A stretch of 28,263 nt of DNA from JAEHDI01 sp035455185 (GTDB lineage: Bacteria > Acidobacteriota > Terriglobia > Bryobacterales > Bryobacteraceae), in assembly GCA_035455185.1 (NCBI GenBank), contig DATIFQ010000519.1, positions 1-28,263 on the forward strand, in the 5' to 3' direction. The stretch's first letter is position 1; each line of letters begins with the position of its first letter. Below the pieces are notes generated by a model, which had not been told where the DNA came from, did no database searches, and worked only from the letters and a program-made list of their open reading frames with translations. Both the position numbers and the translations under genes were made by a program. Below are positions 1 to 7,287 of this stretch, piece by piece.

Positions 1-170
1 ATCAGCAGGGCGCCCCACCACAACTCGGTGTGAAGGTTCGCCATCACGACTTCGCGCTCGGGCGGGCTGGTGAGTCCGTAGAGGCCGAAGCCGAGAATGA
101 TGACGCCATAAATCAGCAGCAGAACGCCGATGAAGAACCAGATCGAGATGAAGTGCCGGCCTTTGCTCAT
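1..170 (-). CDS. Small membrane protein, C-terminus outside window
   Basis: Reading the minus strand from an ATG at 168-170 gives MSKGRHFISIWFFIGVLLL and onward: a short basic N-terminus, then a strongly hydrophobic helix (about residues 8-30), then a polar segment ending in HTELWWGALL at the window edge. The frame is open to base 1, so the 3' end is missing. It starts 9 bases after the symporter stop. The bases TAGGAG combine the symporter stop with a Shine-Dalgarno GGAG six bases from this ATG, so the two genes are very probably co-translated. Small one- or two-helix proteins often sit beside SSS transporters, and an accessory role is plausible. The family is not recognised and no function is assigned. 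Confidence 0.6.
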   Translation of the reverse strand, partial: MSKGRHFISIWFFIGVLLLIYGVIILGFGLYGLTSPPEREVVMANLHTELWWGALL

Positions 171-179
171 GTTCCGCTC

Positions 180-1895
180 CTACCAGAAGATAATGTTCAG
201 CACCGCGAACACTGTACCCACGACCACCGCCCAGAAGATTGGGCGCTGGTAAATCGGCAGGTGCCGTTCGGACGGTACTTCCGTCAGCCCGTAAACGAGG
301 CCTTTCAGTTCCTCGGCCGGTTTCGGCTTCGTTACCAGGCTCACGACGACCGTCACGACCACGCAGATGATCCAGGACCATAGCGCCCGGTACATGTTCT
401 CGGCCATGTCCTTGGCGTGGCGGGACAACGCGATGTAGGCCAGCGCGCCGGGGTCCATCTTCACCCAGGCCCACATGCTGATGGAGGAAACCGTGCCCGA
501 CAGCAGGCCCCAGAAGCCGCCCGCTGGAGTAGCGCGCCGCCAGAGCATTCCGAGCAGCACCGTGCCGAACAATGGCGCGATAAAGAAGCTGAACAGCGCC
601 TGCACGTAGTCCATGATGCTCTTGAATTCCATCACCAGGTACGCGGTGCCGATGCTTATTAGCACGCCGATGATGGTGCACCAGCGGCCCATCTTCACGT
701 AGTGGCTGTCGGCGGCTTCCTTCTTGATCAGCGCGCGGTAGATGTCATACGTCCAGACAGTGGCGAACGCGCTCACGTTGCCTGCCATGCCGGACATGAA
801 GCCGGCAATCAGCGCTGTGATTCCCAGGCCGAGCAGACCCGGCCCGAGGTAGCGCGCAAGCATGAGCGGCAGAACCTCGTTGTAGCTGTGGCCGCCGGTG
901 GCGATCGCCTCGCCCTCTCCCACGAGCTTGATCGGCAGCAAGGCCAGCCCCAGCAGCCCCGGCAGAATCACGATGAACGGCACCATCATCTTGAAGCCTG
1001 CTCCGATGATCGGCGCCATCTTCGCCGACCGCAAATCTTTGGCCGCCAGAACTCGCTGCACCACCAGGAAGTCCGTCGTCCAGTAGCCGAACGAGATTAC
1101 CCAACCCAACCCGAGCACGATTCCCGTCCAGTGGATGCCCATCGGGTTGTCGGTGAACGATCCCATCGTGCTCCAGAGGTTGGTGAAATTCTGACCTGGG
1201 AAGTTTCGCGAGATGCGCTCGACCATCCCGTTCCATCCGCCCGCTTCGATCAGCCCGACGATCGGAATCAGCAGCGCTCCGAGCCAGATCAGCACGAACT
1301 GGAGCACTTCGTTGAAAATCGCCGAAAGCAGCCCGCCGAGCGCCACGTAGACCGCCACCGTGAGCGACGAGGCCCAGATGCTAAAGTGGATGTCCCACCC
1401 GAGCACCACTTTCATCACCAGCGCCATCGAGTACATGTTGATGCCGCTCATCAGCACAGTCATGAAGGCGAACGAAACGGCGGACAGCGCCCGGCTCGGC
1501 TCGCCGAATCTCAGCATCAGGTATCCCGGCACGGAGTGCGTCTTCGAGATGTAGTAGAACGGCATCATCACAATGCCGAGGAAGAGCATTGCGGGGATCG
1601 CGCCGATCCAGTACCAGTGCGTCGCCAGGATGCCGTACTGATACGCGGCGGCGGCCCAGCCCATGAGCTCGAGTGAACCCAGGTTGGCGGCCAGAAAACT
1701 CAACCCGGCAACCCAGGCCGTCATTTCTCGCCCGGCGAGAAAAAAATCTTCGCCGGTCTTCGTGTGCCGTTTCAGGTAGAAGCCAATGACCAGAACGGCC
1801 ACGAAGTAGATCGCGATGATGAGCAGGTCGGCGAAACTCAGGGACAGGAGCCGTGCCGGAGCGTTCGCAAACAACAGCAGACAAAGTGAGGACAT
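180..1895 (-). CDS. Sodium:solute symporter (SSS family)
   Basis: This is a 571-residue polytopic inner-membrane protein of the SSS (SLC5-like) family, which couples solute uptake to a sodium gradient. Family features seen are the first helix LLIIAIYFVAVLVIGFYL, then TGEDFFLAGREMTAWVAGLSFLAANLGSLE (the usual helix 1-2 region of the SGLT-like branch), and about a dozen further hydrophobic helices. The substrate cannot be read from the sequence; sugars, organic acids or amino acids are all possible. The frame extends to a TTG at 1904, but the ATG at 1893-1895 is three codons inside it and is preferred. The ribosome site is weak in either case. It is followed at once by the small membrane protein at 1-170, with which it forms a two-gene unit. 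Confidence 0.9.
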   Translation of the reverse strand: MSSLCLLLFANAPARLLSLSFADLLIIAIYFVAVLVIGFYLKRHTKTGEDFFLAGREMTAWVAGLSFLAANLGSLELMGWAAAAYQYGILATHWYWIGAIPAMLFLGIVMMPFYYISKTHSVPGYLMLRFGEPSRALSAVSFAFMTVLMSGINMYSMALVMKVVLGWDIHFSIWASSLTVAVYVALGGLLSAIFNEVLQFVLIWLGALLIPIVGLIEAGGWNGMVERISRNFPGQNFTNLWSTMGSFTDNPMGIHWTGIVLGLGWVISFGYWTTDFLVVQRVLAAKDLRSAKMAPIIGAGFKMMVPFIVILPGLLGLALLPIKLVGEGEAIATGGHSYNEVLPLMLARYLGPGLLGLGITALIAGFMSGMAGNVSAFATVWTYDIYRALIKKEAADSHYVKMGRWCTIIGVLISIGTAYLVMEFKSIMDYVQALFSFFIAPLFGTVLLGMLWRRATPAGGFWGLLSGTVSSISMWAWVKMDPGALAYIALSRHAKDMAENMYRALWSWIICVVVTVVVSLVTKPKPAEELKGLVYGLTEVPSERHLPIYQRPIFWAVVVGTVFAVLNIIFW

Positions 1896-1958
1896 GCCGT
1901 TCAAGATCCATCAATTCTACAGGGACTTCCGCGGGTTGTCGATGATGTTCGATTTCGC

Positions 1959-1987
1959 TTGAAACCCGCCCTGTTCGAGCCTACAAT
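1959..1987 (+). promoter_or_regulatory. Sigma70-type promoter for the 2031 gene
   Basis: TTGAAA at 1959-1964 and TACAAT at 1982-1987 are separated by exactly 17 bases, giving a near-consensus housekeeping promoter. Transcription would start near 1994, about 37 bases before the ATG at 2031. The promoter overlaps an upstream in-frame TTG at 1959, which argues against that codon being the translation start. Confidence 0.65.
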
Positions 1988-2017
1988 CGAACCAGACGAA
2001 TGGACTACCCCAAGTCC

Positions 2018-2027
2018 AAGGAGGAGG
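2018..2027 (+). promoter_or_regulatory. Ribosome binding site fixing the start at 2031
   Basis: AAGGAGGAGG lies 3-8 bases before the ATG at 2031, depending on which GGAGG pairs. It is far better than anything before the upstream in-frame TTG at 1959 and decides the start. Confidence 0.7.
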
Positions 2028-2030
2028 CTG

Positions 2031-2357
2031 ATGGCGAATCCTGAGAAGCATGGGAAGAACCCTGTCCGGGAGTGGTTTGAAGGCGAGGAGGGAACGGTAC
2101 CGGCGAATCCTCGCAGTTCGCACCTTGTGGGCTCCTACATTAAGGGTTCCAAGCTGCTGGCGAAGAAGCCCAGGCCGGTGACTGCCGCCCGGGCGCAGAG
2201 TCAGACGCCGTCAAAACCCGAACCGGCTCTTCTCCGAGAGCCCGGGCCGCCGGCCAAGGCCAACGCGAAGCCGTCGCAGGCCGCGTCGTGGGAGCATCAG
2301 AAGAAACTGGGGCGCTTGCCGAATCTGCGTGCGCCCTACCAGTACAAGAGCCGTTGA
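2031..2357 (+). CDS. Small basic hypothetical protein, 108 aa
   Basis: The protein begins MANPEKHGKNPVREWFEGEEG. It is hydrophilic and rich in Lys, Arg, Pro and Ala, with no membrane segment, signal peptide or recognisable domain. The middle (about residues 40-85) looks disordered; the two ends (NPVREWFEG and LPNLRAPYQYKSR) look more structured. A strong promoter (1959-1987) and an excellent ribosome site support real, probably constitutive expression. It is a single-gene unit, convergent with the response regulator, with only six bases between the two stops. I do not recognise the family. Its charge would fit nucleic-acid or membrane-surface binding, but that is speculation. Confidence 0.6.
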   Translation: MANPEKHGKNPVREWFEGEEGTVPANPRSSHLVGSYIKGSKLLAKKPRPVTAARAQSQTPSKPEPALLREPGPPAKANAKPSQAASWEHQKKLGRLPNLRAPYQYKSR

Positions 2358-2363
2358 ATTCCG

Positions 2364-3014
2364 TCAGGAGATGATCTTCTTGCGCACGGCGTAGAGAACG
2401 ATTTCCGCCGTGTTGTGCAGGTTCAGCTTCTGCATCAGGTGGGAGCGGTGCGTCTCCACCGTGTATAGGCTGAGGTTGAGGAGTGTCGCGACTTCCTTGT
2501 TCGACTTCCCTTCCGCGAGCAACTGGAGAACCTCCTTCTCGCGGTCCGTCAGCAGATCGTAGGAGTCCTGAAGGTTCTCCTGCCGGAGGCGTCGCATGTA
2601 GTCATCGAGCAGCGTCTGCGCGATCGCGGGGCTGAAGAATGGGCGCCCCTGCGAGACCGCCTGCACCGCGCGCACGAGATCGCTCTCGGTTGAATCCTTC
2701 AAAAGGTAGCCCTTCGCCCCGACGCCGAGCGCCCGCACGAGGTATGTTTCGTCGGAGTACATGCTGAGCATGATCACGCCGGTTCGCGGGTTCTTTTTCA
2801 CAATCTGTGCGGTGGCGTCAATGCCGTTCAACTGCGGCATGGCGATGTCCATCACCACTACGTCAGGGTTGAGTTCCTCCGCCATCGCCACCGCCTCCCG
2901 GCCGTCGGCCGCTTCGCCGACCACTTTCATTTCCGGCGACTTCTGCAGCAGATATCGGAGGCCCTTGCGGACCACACCGTGGTCGTCGGCCAGCAGAACA
3001 CGGATCTCGCTCAA
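2364..3014 (-). CDS. NarL/FixJ-family response regulator
   Basis: This 216-residue protein has an N-terminal receiver domain: acidic pair D10-D11, phospho-acceptor D56 in VVVMDIAMPQLNG, and the conserved Lys in GYLLKDS. A C-terminal LuxR-type helix-turn-helix follows (LTDREKEVLQLLAEGKSNKE, then YTVETHRSHLMQKL). It should bind DNA when phosphorylated by the kinase encoded directly upstream. The start is a TTG at 3012-3014, preceded by a full AAAGGAGGT. Its TTGA overlaps the kinase stop (TGA at 3011-3013), so translation is coupled. The frame stays open upstream to 3389, but that part is only an antisense-like shadow of the kinase. The target genes are unknown; the nearby osmolyte genes are candidates by position only. 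Confidence 0.92.
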   Translation of the reverse strand: MSEIRVLLADDHGVVRKGLRYLLQKSPEMKVVGEAADGREAVAMAEELNPDVVVMDIAMPQLNGIDATAQIVKKNPRTGVIMLSMYSDETYLVRALGVGAKGYLLKDSTESDLVRAVQAVSQGRPFFSPAIAQTLLDDYMRRLRQENLQDSYDLLTDREKEVLQLLAEGKSNKEVATLLNLSLYTVETHRSHLMQKLNLHNTAEIVLYAVRKKIIS

Positions 3015-4381
3015 CAGGGCACCTCCTTTCCCAGCGGGATTTCCACTCGCAGAGAAGTGCCGCGGTTGGGCAGCGAGTGAATCGTCACCGTGCCTCCAAG
3101 CTCGCGCACGCGTTCCTGGATGCCAATCAGCCCGAGTCCCGGCCCCGAGGATTCCGATGCATCGAGACCGACGCCGTCGTCCTGGACGGTGAGAAACACC
3201 GCGTCCGGCCGTCCGTGAATGGCGACGCGGATGGTGCGGGCCTGCGAATGCCGCACGCTGTTCGTCAGCGCTTCCTGCGCAACGCGGAACACACATGTCC
3301 GATGGCTGTCCGGAAGCCCGTCGAGAGTTCCGTCGATCTGGACCGTGACCGGGATCCCGCTCCGGCGACTGAACTCTCTGCCTTGCCACTCGACCGCCGC
3401 GCCGAGCCCGAGATCGTCCAGCATCGACGGTCGCAGCCCCATGGCGATGTTCCGCACCGAGACGAGGGTTTGTTCGGCAAGGTGCTTCACATCCGCGAGG
3501 CGGGACTGGAACCGTTCCCCTGGCGTGTGCCGGTCGTCCTCCAGGTTGGCCAGTTCCATTCGGAGTCCTGTGAGCATCTGACCGACCTCGTCGTGCAACT
3601 CGCGGGAAATGGATTTCCGTTCCGTCTCCTGGGCGCGCACGAGCTGTTGCGAAAGCCGGCGCAGTTCACCTTCAGCGCGCTCGGTAATCCGCTGCTGCTC
3701 TTCCGTTCTTCGCTCCAGTCGTGAGACTCTCAAGATGCTCAGGACAGCCACCAGAATACCCAGCAAAACCACGAAAGCGATCATCCACGCCACATAGCGG
3801 CGGAACGCCGCCTGGCTGCGCCGAAGCAACTGTTGCTGGCGCTGAAGATTGCTCGCGTTCAGTTTCTGGATTTCATGGGCCATGTTCAGTACGGCGTCGC
3901 GTCGCGGCAGCACCTGCCGCCGGAGAAACAGGGAGCTGAGGGCGATCTTCTGTTGTGGTGTCCATTCGAAAATCGGATCCAGGGAATCCCAATACGCGTC
4001 GATCTCGCGCCGCAACTCGCGGAGAACACCGGCATCCTCCGCGCCCAGGAGGCGCTCCAGTTTCTCCAATTGCTCCCCCATCGAGTTGCGGATCTCACGA
4101 AGATGTTCGCGGTGCGCCTCGGCGGTCAAGTGCGACGGATCGAGCAGGAAATCGCGGGCAAGGATACCGGAAATGTGGATCTGAGAGCCGATCCCGGTGA
4201 GCGCCGCGGTGATCTCCCGATCCGTCGCGTGGATATTCATGATCTCGGACTGGATCTGCCGTGCGCGCCGCGAGGCCCCAATCCCTGCGAGAGCGATCAA
4301 AAACACAAGACTGCCGAAACCAAAGATGAGGATTGGCCAAGTTCGCGTCCGCATGACGTCGCTCTTTCCGCTTACTCCCAT
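3011..4381 (-). CDS. Membrane histidine kinase, HisKA_3 (NarX/DegS-like)
   Basis: This is a sensor kinase of about 456 residues. Numbered from the ATG at 4379-4381, it has membrane helix 1 (about 15-36), an extracytoplasmic helical sensor region of about 160 residues, helix 2 (about 197-217), a coiled-coil linker, then a HisKA_3 dimerisation domain with the phospho-acceptor His263 in SRELHDEVGQ. A HATPase_c domain follows, with the N-box (VAQEALTNSVRHS), DDGVGLD and GLGLIGIQERV. It should phosphorylate the co-encoded NarL-type regulator, whose start overlaps its stop. The sensor region resembles helical-bundle sensors and has no recognised ligand pocket. The frame opens at a TTG (4432); ATG codons at 4381 and 4354 are both possible starts. 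It is divergent from the phosphatase at 4449. Confidence 0.9.
   Translation of the reverse strand: MGVSGKSDVMRTRTWPILIFGFGSLVFLIALAGIGASRRARQIQSEIMNIHATDREITAALTGIGSQIHISGILARDFLLDPSHLTAEAHREHLREIRNSMGEQLEKLERLLGAEDAGVLRELRREIDAYWDSLDPIFEWTPQQKIALSSLFLRRQVLPRRDAVLNMAHEIQKLNASNLQRQQQLLRRSQAAFRRYVAWMIAFVVLLGILVAVLSILRVSRLERRTEEQQRITERAEGELRRLSQQLVRAQETERKSISRELHDEVGQMLTGLRMELANLEDDRHTPGERFQSRLADVKHLAEQTLVSVRNIAMGLRPSMLDDLGLGAAVEWQGREFSRRSGIPVTVQIDGTLDGLPDSHRTCVFRVAQEALTNSVRHSQARTIRVAIHGRPDAVFLTVQDDGVGLDASESSGPGLGLIGIQERVRELGGTVTIHSLPNRGTSLRVEIPLGKEVPC
3021..3029 (-). promoter_or_regulatory. Ribosome binding site for the TTG-started response regulator
   Basis: On the minus strand AAAGGAGGT ends six bases before the TTG at 3012-3014, inside the last codons of the histidine kinase. 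It identifies TTG as the start although the frame continues upstream. Confidence 0.75.
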
Positions 4382-4448
4382 TCTTTCACGCCGTCTCCCT
4401 TCCTGGAGGTATGGATCGCAAAGTCTGGACAAACTAGTCTGGAGAGTG

Positions 4449-5246
4449 ATGATCGTCGTGTTTACCGACCTCGACGGGACCCTTCTCGACCACGAGACCT
4501 ACTCGTGGGAACCGGCCCGGCCCGCTCTCGATGCGCTCGCCCGGCGGCGCGTTCCGCTTATCCTTTGCACCAGCAAACCACGCGCCGAGATCGAGCCGCT
4601 GCGGTCGGCCCTTGGCAACCGGCACCCGTTTATCGTCGAGAACGGCGGCGCGGCGTTCCTGCCGCAGGGATACTTCCCCTTTGCCGTTCCAGGGGCGGCC
4701 TCCCGCGACGGGTACGAGGTCATCGAGTTCGGCAACCGGTACGTGGAGCTTGTCGAAGCCCTTCGCTTGGCGGCCCATACGGCCGGGGTGCCCGTGCGCG
4801 GATTCAGTGTGATGACCGCCGCGGAGATCTCCGAGCGTTCCGGCCTCTCGCCGGAGAAGTCCCGGTTGGCGAAGCTGCGCGAGTATGACGAGCCTTTCTA
4901 TATTCTGGATCCTTCGCGCGAACGCATTCTCCTCCGGGAGATCGAAGTGCTAGGCAAACGCTGGACTCGCGGCGATCGCTTCTTCCACATCACGGGATCG
5001 AATGACAAAGCGACCGCTGTGCGCCGGCTCATGGAGCTTTACCGGCAAGCTCACGGAACGGTGACCACCATCGGTCTCGGAGACGCTCCGAACGACGCTG
5101 AGTTCCTCGCGGTCGTCGACAACCCAGTCCTCATCCGGTCCCGGTTCTCTGCTGCTCTTCAGGCTCTTGTGCCGAATGGCCGGCTTACCGCCCGTCCCGG
5201 GCCGTACGGCTGGAACGAGGCCATTCTAGAGATGGTTCCAGAGTGA
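4449..5246 (+). CDS. Mannosyl/glucosyl-3-phosphoglycerate phosphatase (HAD-IIB)
   Basis: This 265-residue soluble hydrolase is of the haloacid-dehalogenase superfamily. Seen are motif I TDLDGTLLD (nucleophile D7, acid/base D9), TSKPRAE near 41-47, VENGGAAF at 63-70, GSNDKATA at 183-190 and the metal-binding GDAPND at 211-216. This set is typical of the MPGP branch, which dephosphorylates mannosyl- or glucosyl-3-phosphoglycerate to the free compatible solute. With a gpgS-type synthase 2 kb away, glucosyl-3-phosphoglycerate is the likelier substrate. The ATG at 4449 follows GGAGAG and starts directly at the conserved N-terminus; the longer open frame upstream belongs to antisense of the kinase. 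Its last 21 bases overlap the 3' end of the convergent membrane-protein gene. Confidence 0.85.
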   Translation: MIVVFTDLDGTLLDHETYSWEPARPALDALARRRVPLILCTSKPRAEIEPLRSALGNRHPFIVENGGAAFLPQGYFPFAVPGAASRDGYEVIEFGNRYVELVEALRLAAHTAGVPVRGFSVMTAAEISERSGLSPEKSRLAKLREYDEPFYILDPSRERILLREIEVLGKRWTRGDRFFHITGSNDKATAVRRLMELYRQAHGTVTTIGLGDAPNDAEFLAVVDNPVLIRSRFSAALQALVPNGRLTARPGPYGWNEAILEMVPE

Positions 5247-5930
5247 ACGCTCGCCGCGTTCCTCTTTTGCTTCCGACTGCTCCTGGAAATAACGTCTGGC
5301 GGAATCCCGCCCGCCTAGACCCAACGCCAGACTCGCCGCGAAAACCGCTCCACCCATCAGGATGATGAATGCTGCCAGAAACACGCTCCGGGCGAAGTTG
5401 AGCTGATCTGCGGCGACCACAACGGCCACGAACATGATCGCCACCCGAACCGCCCCCGCCAGTTTCCTGGGCGACGGAACGCCCTCGTTGACCGCCCACA
5501 CAAGCGTGCTTCGCCCCAGAAACTGGCTCAACCACACGCCCGCCAGCAGAATCAGTCCCGCGACCACAAGCTTCGGCAACAGGAAGACGAAGCTCTGTGT
5601 TATCTGCGTCGTAAGGTCGGTGTTGAACACGCTCAGGCCGGTCAGAAAACCGCCCAGCAGAATCAGCCAGTACACGCTCTCGGAAACCAACCGGGTGGCT
5701 CGGAGGCGTCCCGACCGGTCAAGCATAAAGGCCAGGCCGGTCCTCCTCAGGAACCGGTCTACCGCAATTCCCTTAAAGATCCGATTCAACACCCACCGCG
5801 CCAGCAAGGCCGCGATGTACGCGCCAAGCAGAATGATCAGCGCGGCAACTAAGGAGGGCAGATACGTGGTCGCTTGGTATTTCAGTCGCGCCAGCACGCC
5901 CTCCAGAACCTGTTGCATGGTTTCGATCAT
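5226..5930 (-). CDS. TM-helix repeat membrane protein (MscS-related)
   Basis: This 234-residue integral membrane protein has about five hydrophobic helices: roughly 24-45, 85-105, 118-140, 160-180 and 185-207. The pattern of a membrane helix followed by ARWVLNRIF near residue 45, and the repeated LLAGVWLSQFLGR type segment, match the conserved TM-helix repeat family. That family is related to small-conductance mechanosensitive channels but lacks the large cytoplasmic MscS beta domain. An osmotic-release or membrane-tension role fits the neighbouring osmolyte genes but is inference. The ATG lies 3 bases after the glycosyltransferase stop, with GGAGG inside the end of that gene, so it is co-translated. 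The tail is charged (SEAKEERGERS). Confidence 0.78.
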   Translation of the reverse strand: MIETMQQVLEGVLARLKYQATTYLPSLVAALIILLGAYIAALLARWVLNRIFKGIAVDRFLRRTGLAFMLDRSGRLRATRLVSESVYWLILLGGFLTGLSVFNTDLTTQITQSFVFLLPKLVVAGLILLAGVWLSQFLGRSTLVWAVNEGVPSPRKLAGAVRVAIMFVAVVVAADQLNFARSVFLAAFIILMGGAVFAASLALGLGGRDSARRYFQEQSEAKEERGERSLWNHL

Positions 5931-5933
5931 GGT

Positions 5934-7277
5934 TCAAACCTCCAGGTTCGCCCGTTCGACGACACCGCTCTTCTTGGGGACGGGCTTCTCCGCCGCCGGT
6001 GCGGGCTCGGCGTCCCAGTGAGCGATCAGGTACGGTTTCATCCGCTCGAAGCACAAGCACAGCTCTTCGATCTTTTGCTCGACCTGCGCCGAGAGGAGAC
6101 TCGTGGTTTCGATCACGAAAGAAGCGACCCGCGCGAGGTACAACGGCGTCAACGAGCGTAGCAGATGGCCCCGGCCGAGCCTCGCTTTCCGGTGCGCGCA
6201 AGCAAAGTCCAGTACCACTCGCGTCCAAAGATCGTCGTCGATATGGAAGCTGGTGGCGCCGGGATGGGCTTGCTCGGCGAGTTTCCGAATTTCGCTGAAC
6301 GTGCTCGGCTGCAACGCGATGGACCACACCTCACCCAGTTCCTCGCATCCGTGGCGGAAGGCGTTGAGCATGCGGTCCAGGTTTACTTCGATCGGATCGA
6401 GCCCCACGTCGAAACGGAACCCGAACAACTCCACGGCTTCACTCCCCGATCGGTTGCGCCAAACCGGTTCGTACTCCTGCATCAAAAGAAACACGCTGCC
6501 CACTACCTGGTGCAGCATCGCGCTCAGGTCCGCGCCGGGGTCCTTGGCGTCGTGCAGCTTCGCCCCAAGAAAACTCTGGCAGACGCGGAATCCTTCGGCG
6601 AGCGCGATGGTTGTCATCCAGATGTCGATCCCGTAGCGCGCGATGTCGGTCTCCCAATCCTCACGCGAAAGGTAACGTGAGAGCAGCCTTGCGGAGACGC
6701 CGAATTCGCCTCCGATCGGCTGCCTCACTCGGTGTCCATACAGCGCGCGAGTCAGCGGATACACGATGCTGTTCGTGATCGTGCCGTCATACTTGTGGCG
6801 GTGATAGTAGGGTGCCACGAAGTCGTATCCTGCGAACAAAACCGGGCGCAACAGCAGGTCGAACCACTCTGGCGTGATCGAACGGAGATCCGAATCGACC
6901 ACCGCGCACGCTCTCGCTTCCAGCCGCTCCGCCATCTGGAAAATCAGACGGAAGGCGCTACCTTTGCCCGGAATGCCGTGGTACGGGAACGACAGCCGGT
7001 GTACACCGGTCAACGGAGTAGACAACAGAAGAAGATTGGCGTCCTCCATTCCTGCGGAGACGACCGCCTGCGCCGTCCCGTCCTTCGACCCACCATCGGA
7101 GTTGACGATCACCCCGGTCAGATCGGGAAAATATTTCGCCAGCCCCGCGCAGGCGGCGCGTGTCACGTGACCGATCGTCCGGGCATTATTGTAGCTCGGA
7201 ATCCCTATGACGACGTCCGCCTTCCGGATCTTTTCCGCCGCCCTAAGTGCATCGAGAGGCAGTTGGTTTTCCGCCAT
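5934..7277 (-). CDS. GT-A family glycosyltransferase (mannosylglycerate-synthase-like)
   Basis: This 447-residue cytoplasmic enzyme has a nucleotide-sugar binding start (VVIGIPSYNN, about 22-31), SDGGSKDGT (60-68), a GIPGKG loop (101-106), the metal-binding DSD (128-130) and an acceptor-side QPIGGEFG near 186-193, followed by GIDIWMTTIALAEGF. The GKG loop, DxD and QPxGGE order recalls the GT-A fold of retaining mannosylglycerate synthases and of GpgS itself. It starts 10 bases after the gpgS stop and is probably co-transcribed. A second sugar transfer to glucosyl(-phospho)glycerate, giving a di- or trisaccharide glycerate, is a reasonable hypothesis; the donor sugar cannot be read. The C-terminal tail is Ala/Pro/Lys-rich. 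A GGAAGG lies directly against the ATG, closer than usual. Confidence 0.75.
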   Translation of the reverse strand: MAENQLPLDALRAAEKIRKADVVIGIPSYNNARTIGHVTRAACAGLAKYFPDLTGVIVNSDGGSKDGTAQAVVSAGMEDANLLLLSTPLTGVHRLSFPYHGIPGKGSAFRLIFQMAERLEARACAVVDSDLRSITPEWFDLLLRPVLFAGYDFVAPYYHRHKYDGTITNSIVYPLTRALYGHRVRQPIGGEFGVSARLLSRYLSREDWETDIARYGIDIWMTTIALAEGFRVCQSFLGAKLHDAKDPGADLSAMLHQVVGSVFLLMQEYEPVWRNRSGSEAVELFGFRFDVGLDPIEVNLDRMLNAFRHGCEELGEVWSIALQPSTFSEIRKLAEQAHPGATSFHIDDDLWTRVVLDFACAHRKARLGRGHLLRSLTPLYLARVASFVIETTSLLSAQVEQKIEELCLCFERMKPYLIAHWDAEPAPAAEKPVPKKSGVVERANLEV

Positions 7278-7287
7278 CCTTCCAGTC

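Noticed and set aside
702..1676. Open frame of 324 codons on plus, antisense to the SSS symporter
   Set aside because: Composition is Arg/His/Gln-rich without hydrophobic core; it is the GC-driven shadow of a clearly conserved gene.
3015..3389. N-terminal extension of the response regulator
   Set aside because: Translation upstream of the TTG at 3014 is Arg/Gly/Ser-rich shadow of the kinase; the receiver domain begins at the TTG with a full Shine-Dalgarno.
3833..4888. 351-codon plus frame running from the kinase into the phosphatase
   Set aside because: It is out of frame with the phosphatase and antisense to the kinase; no domain is recognisable.
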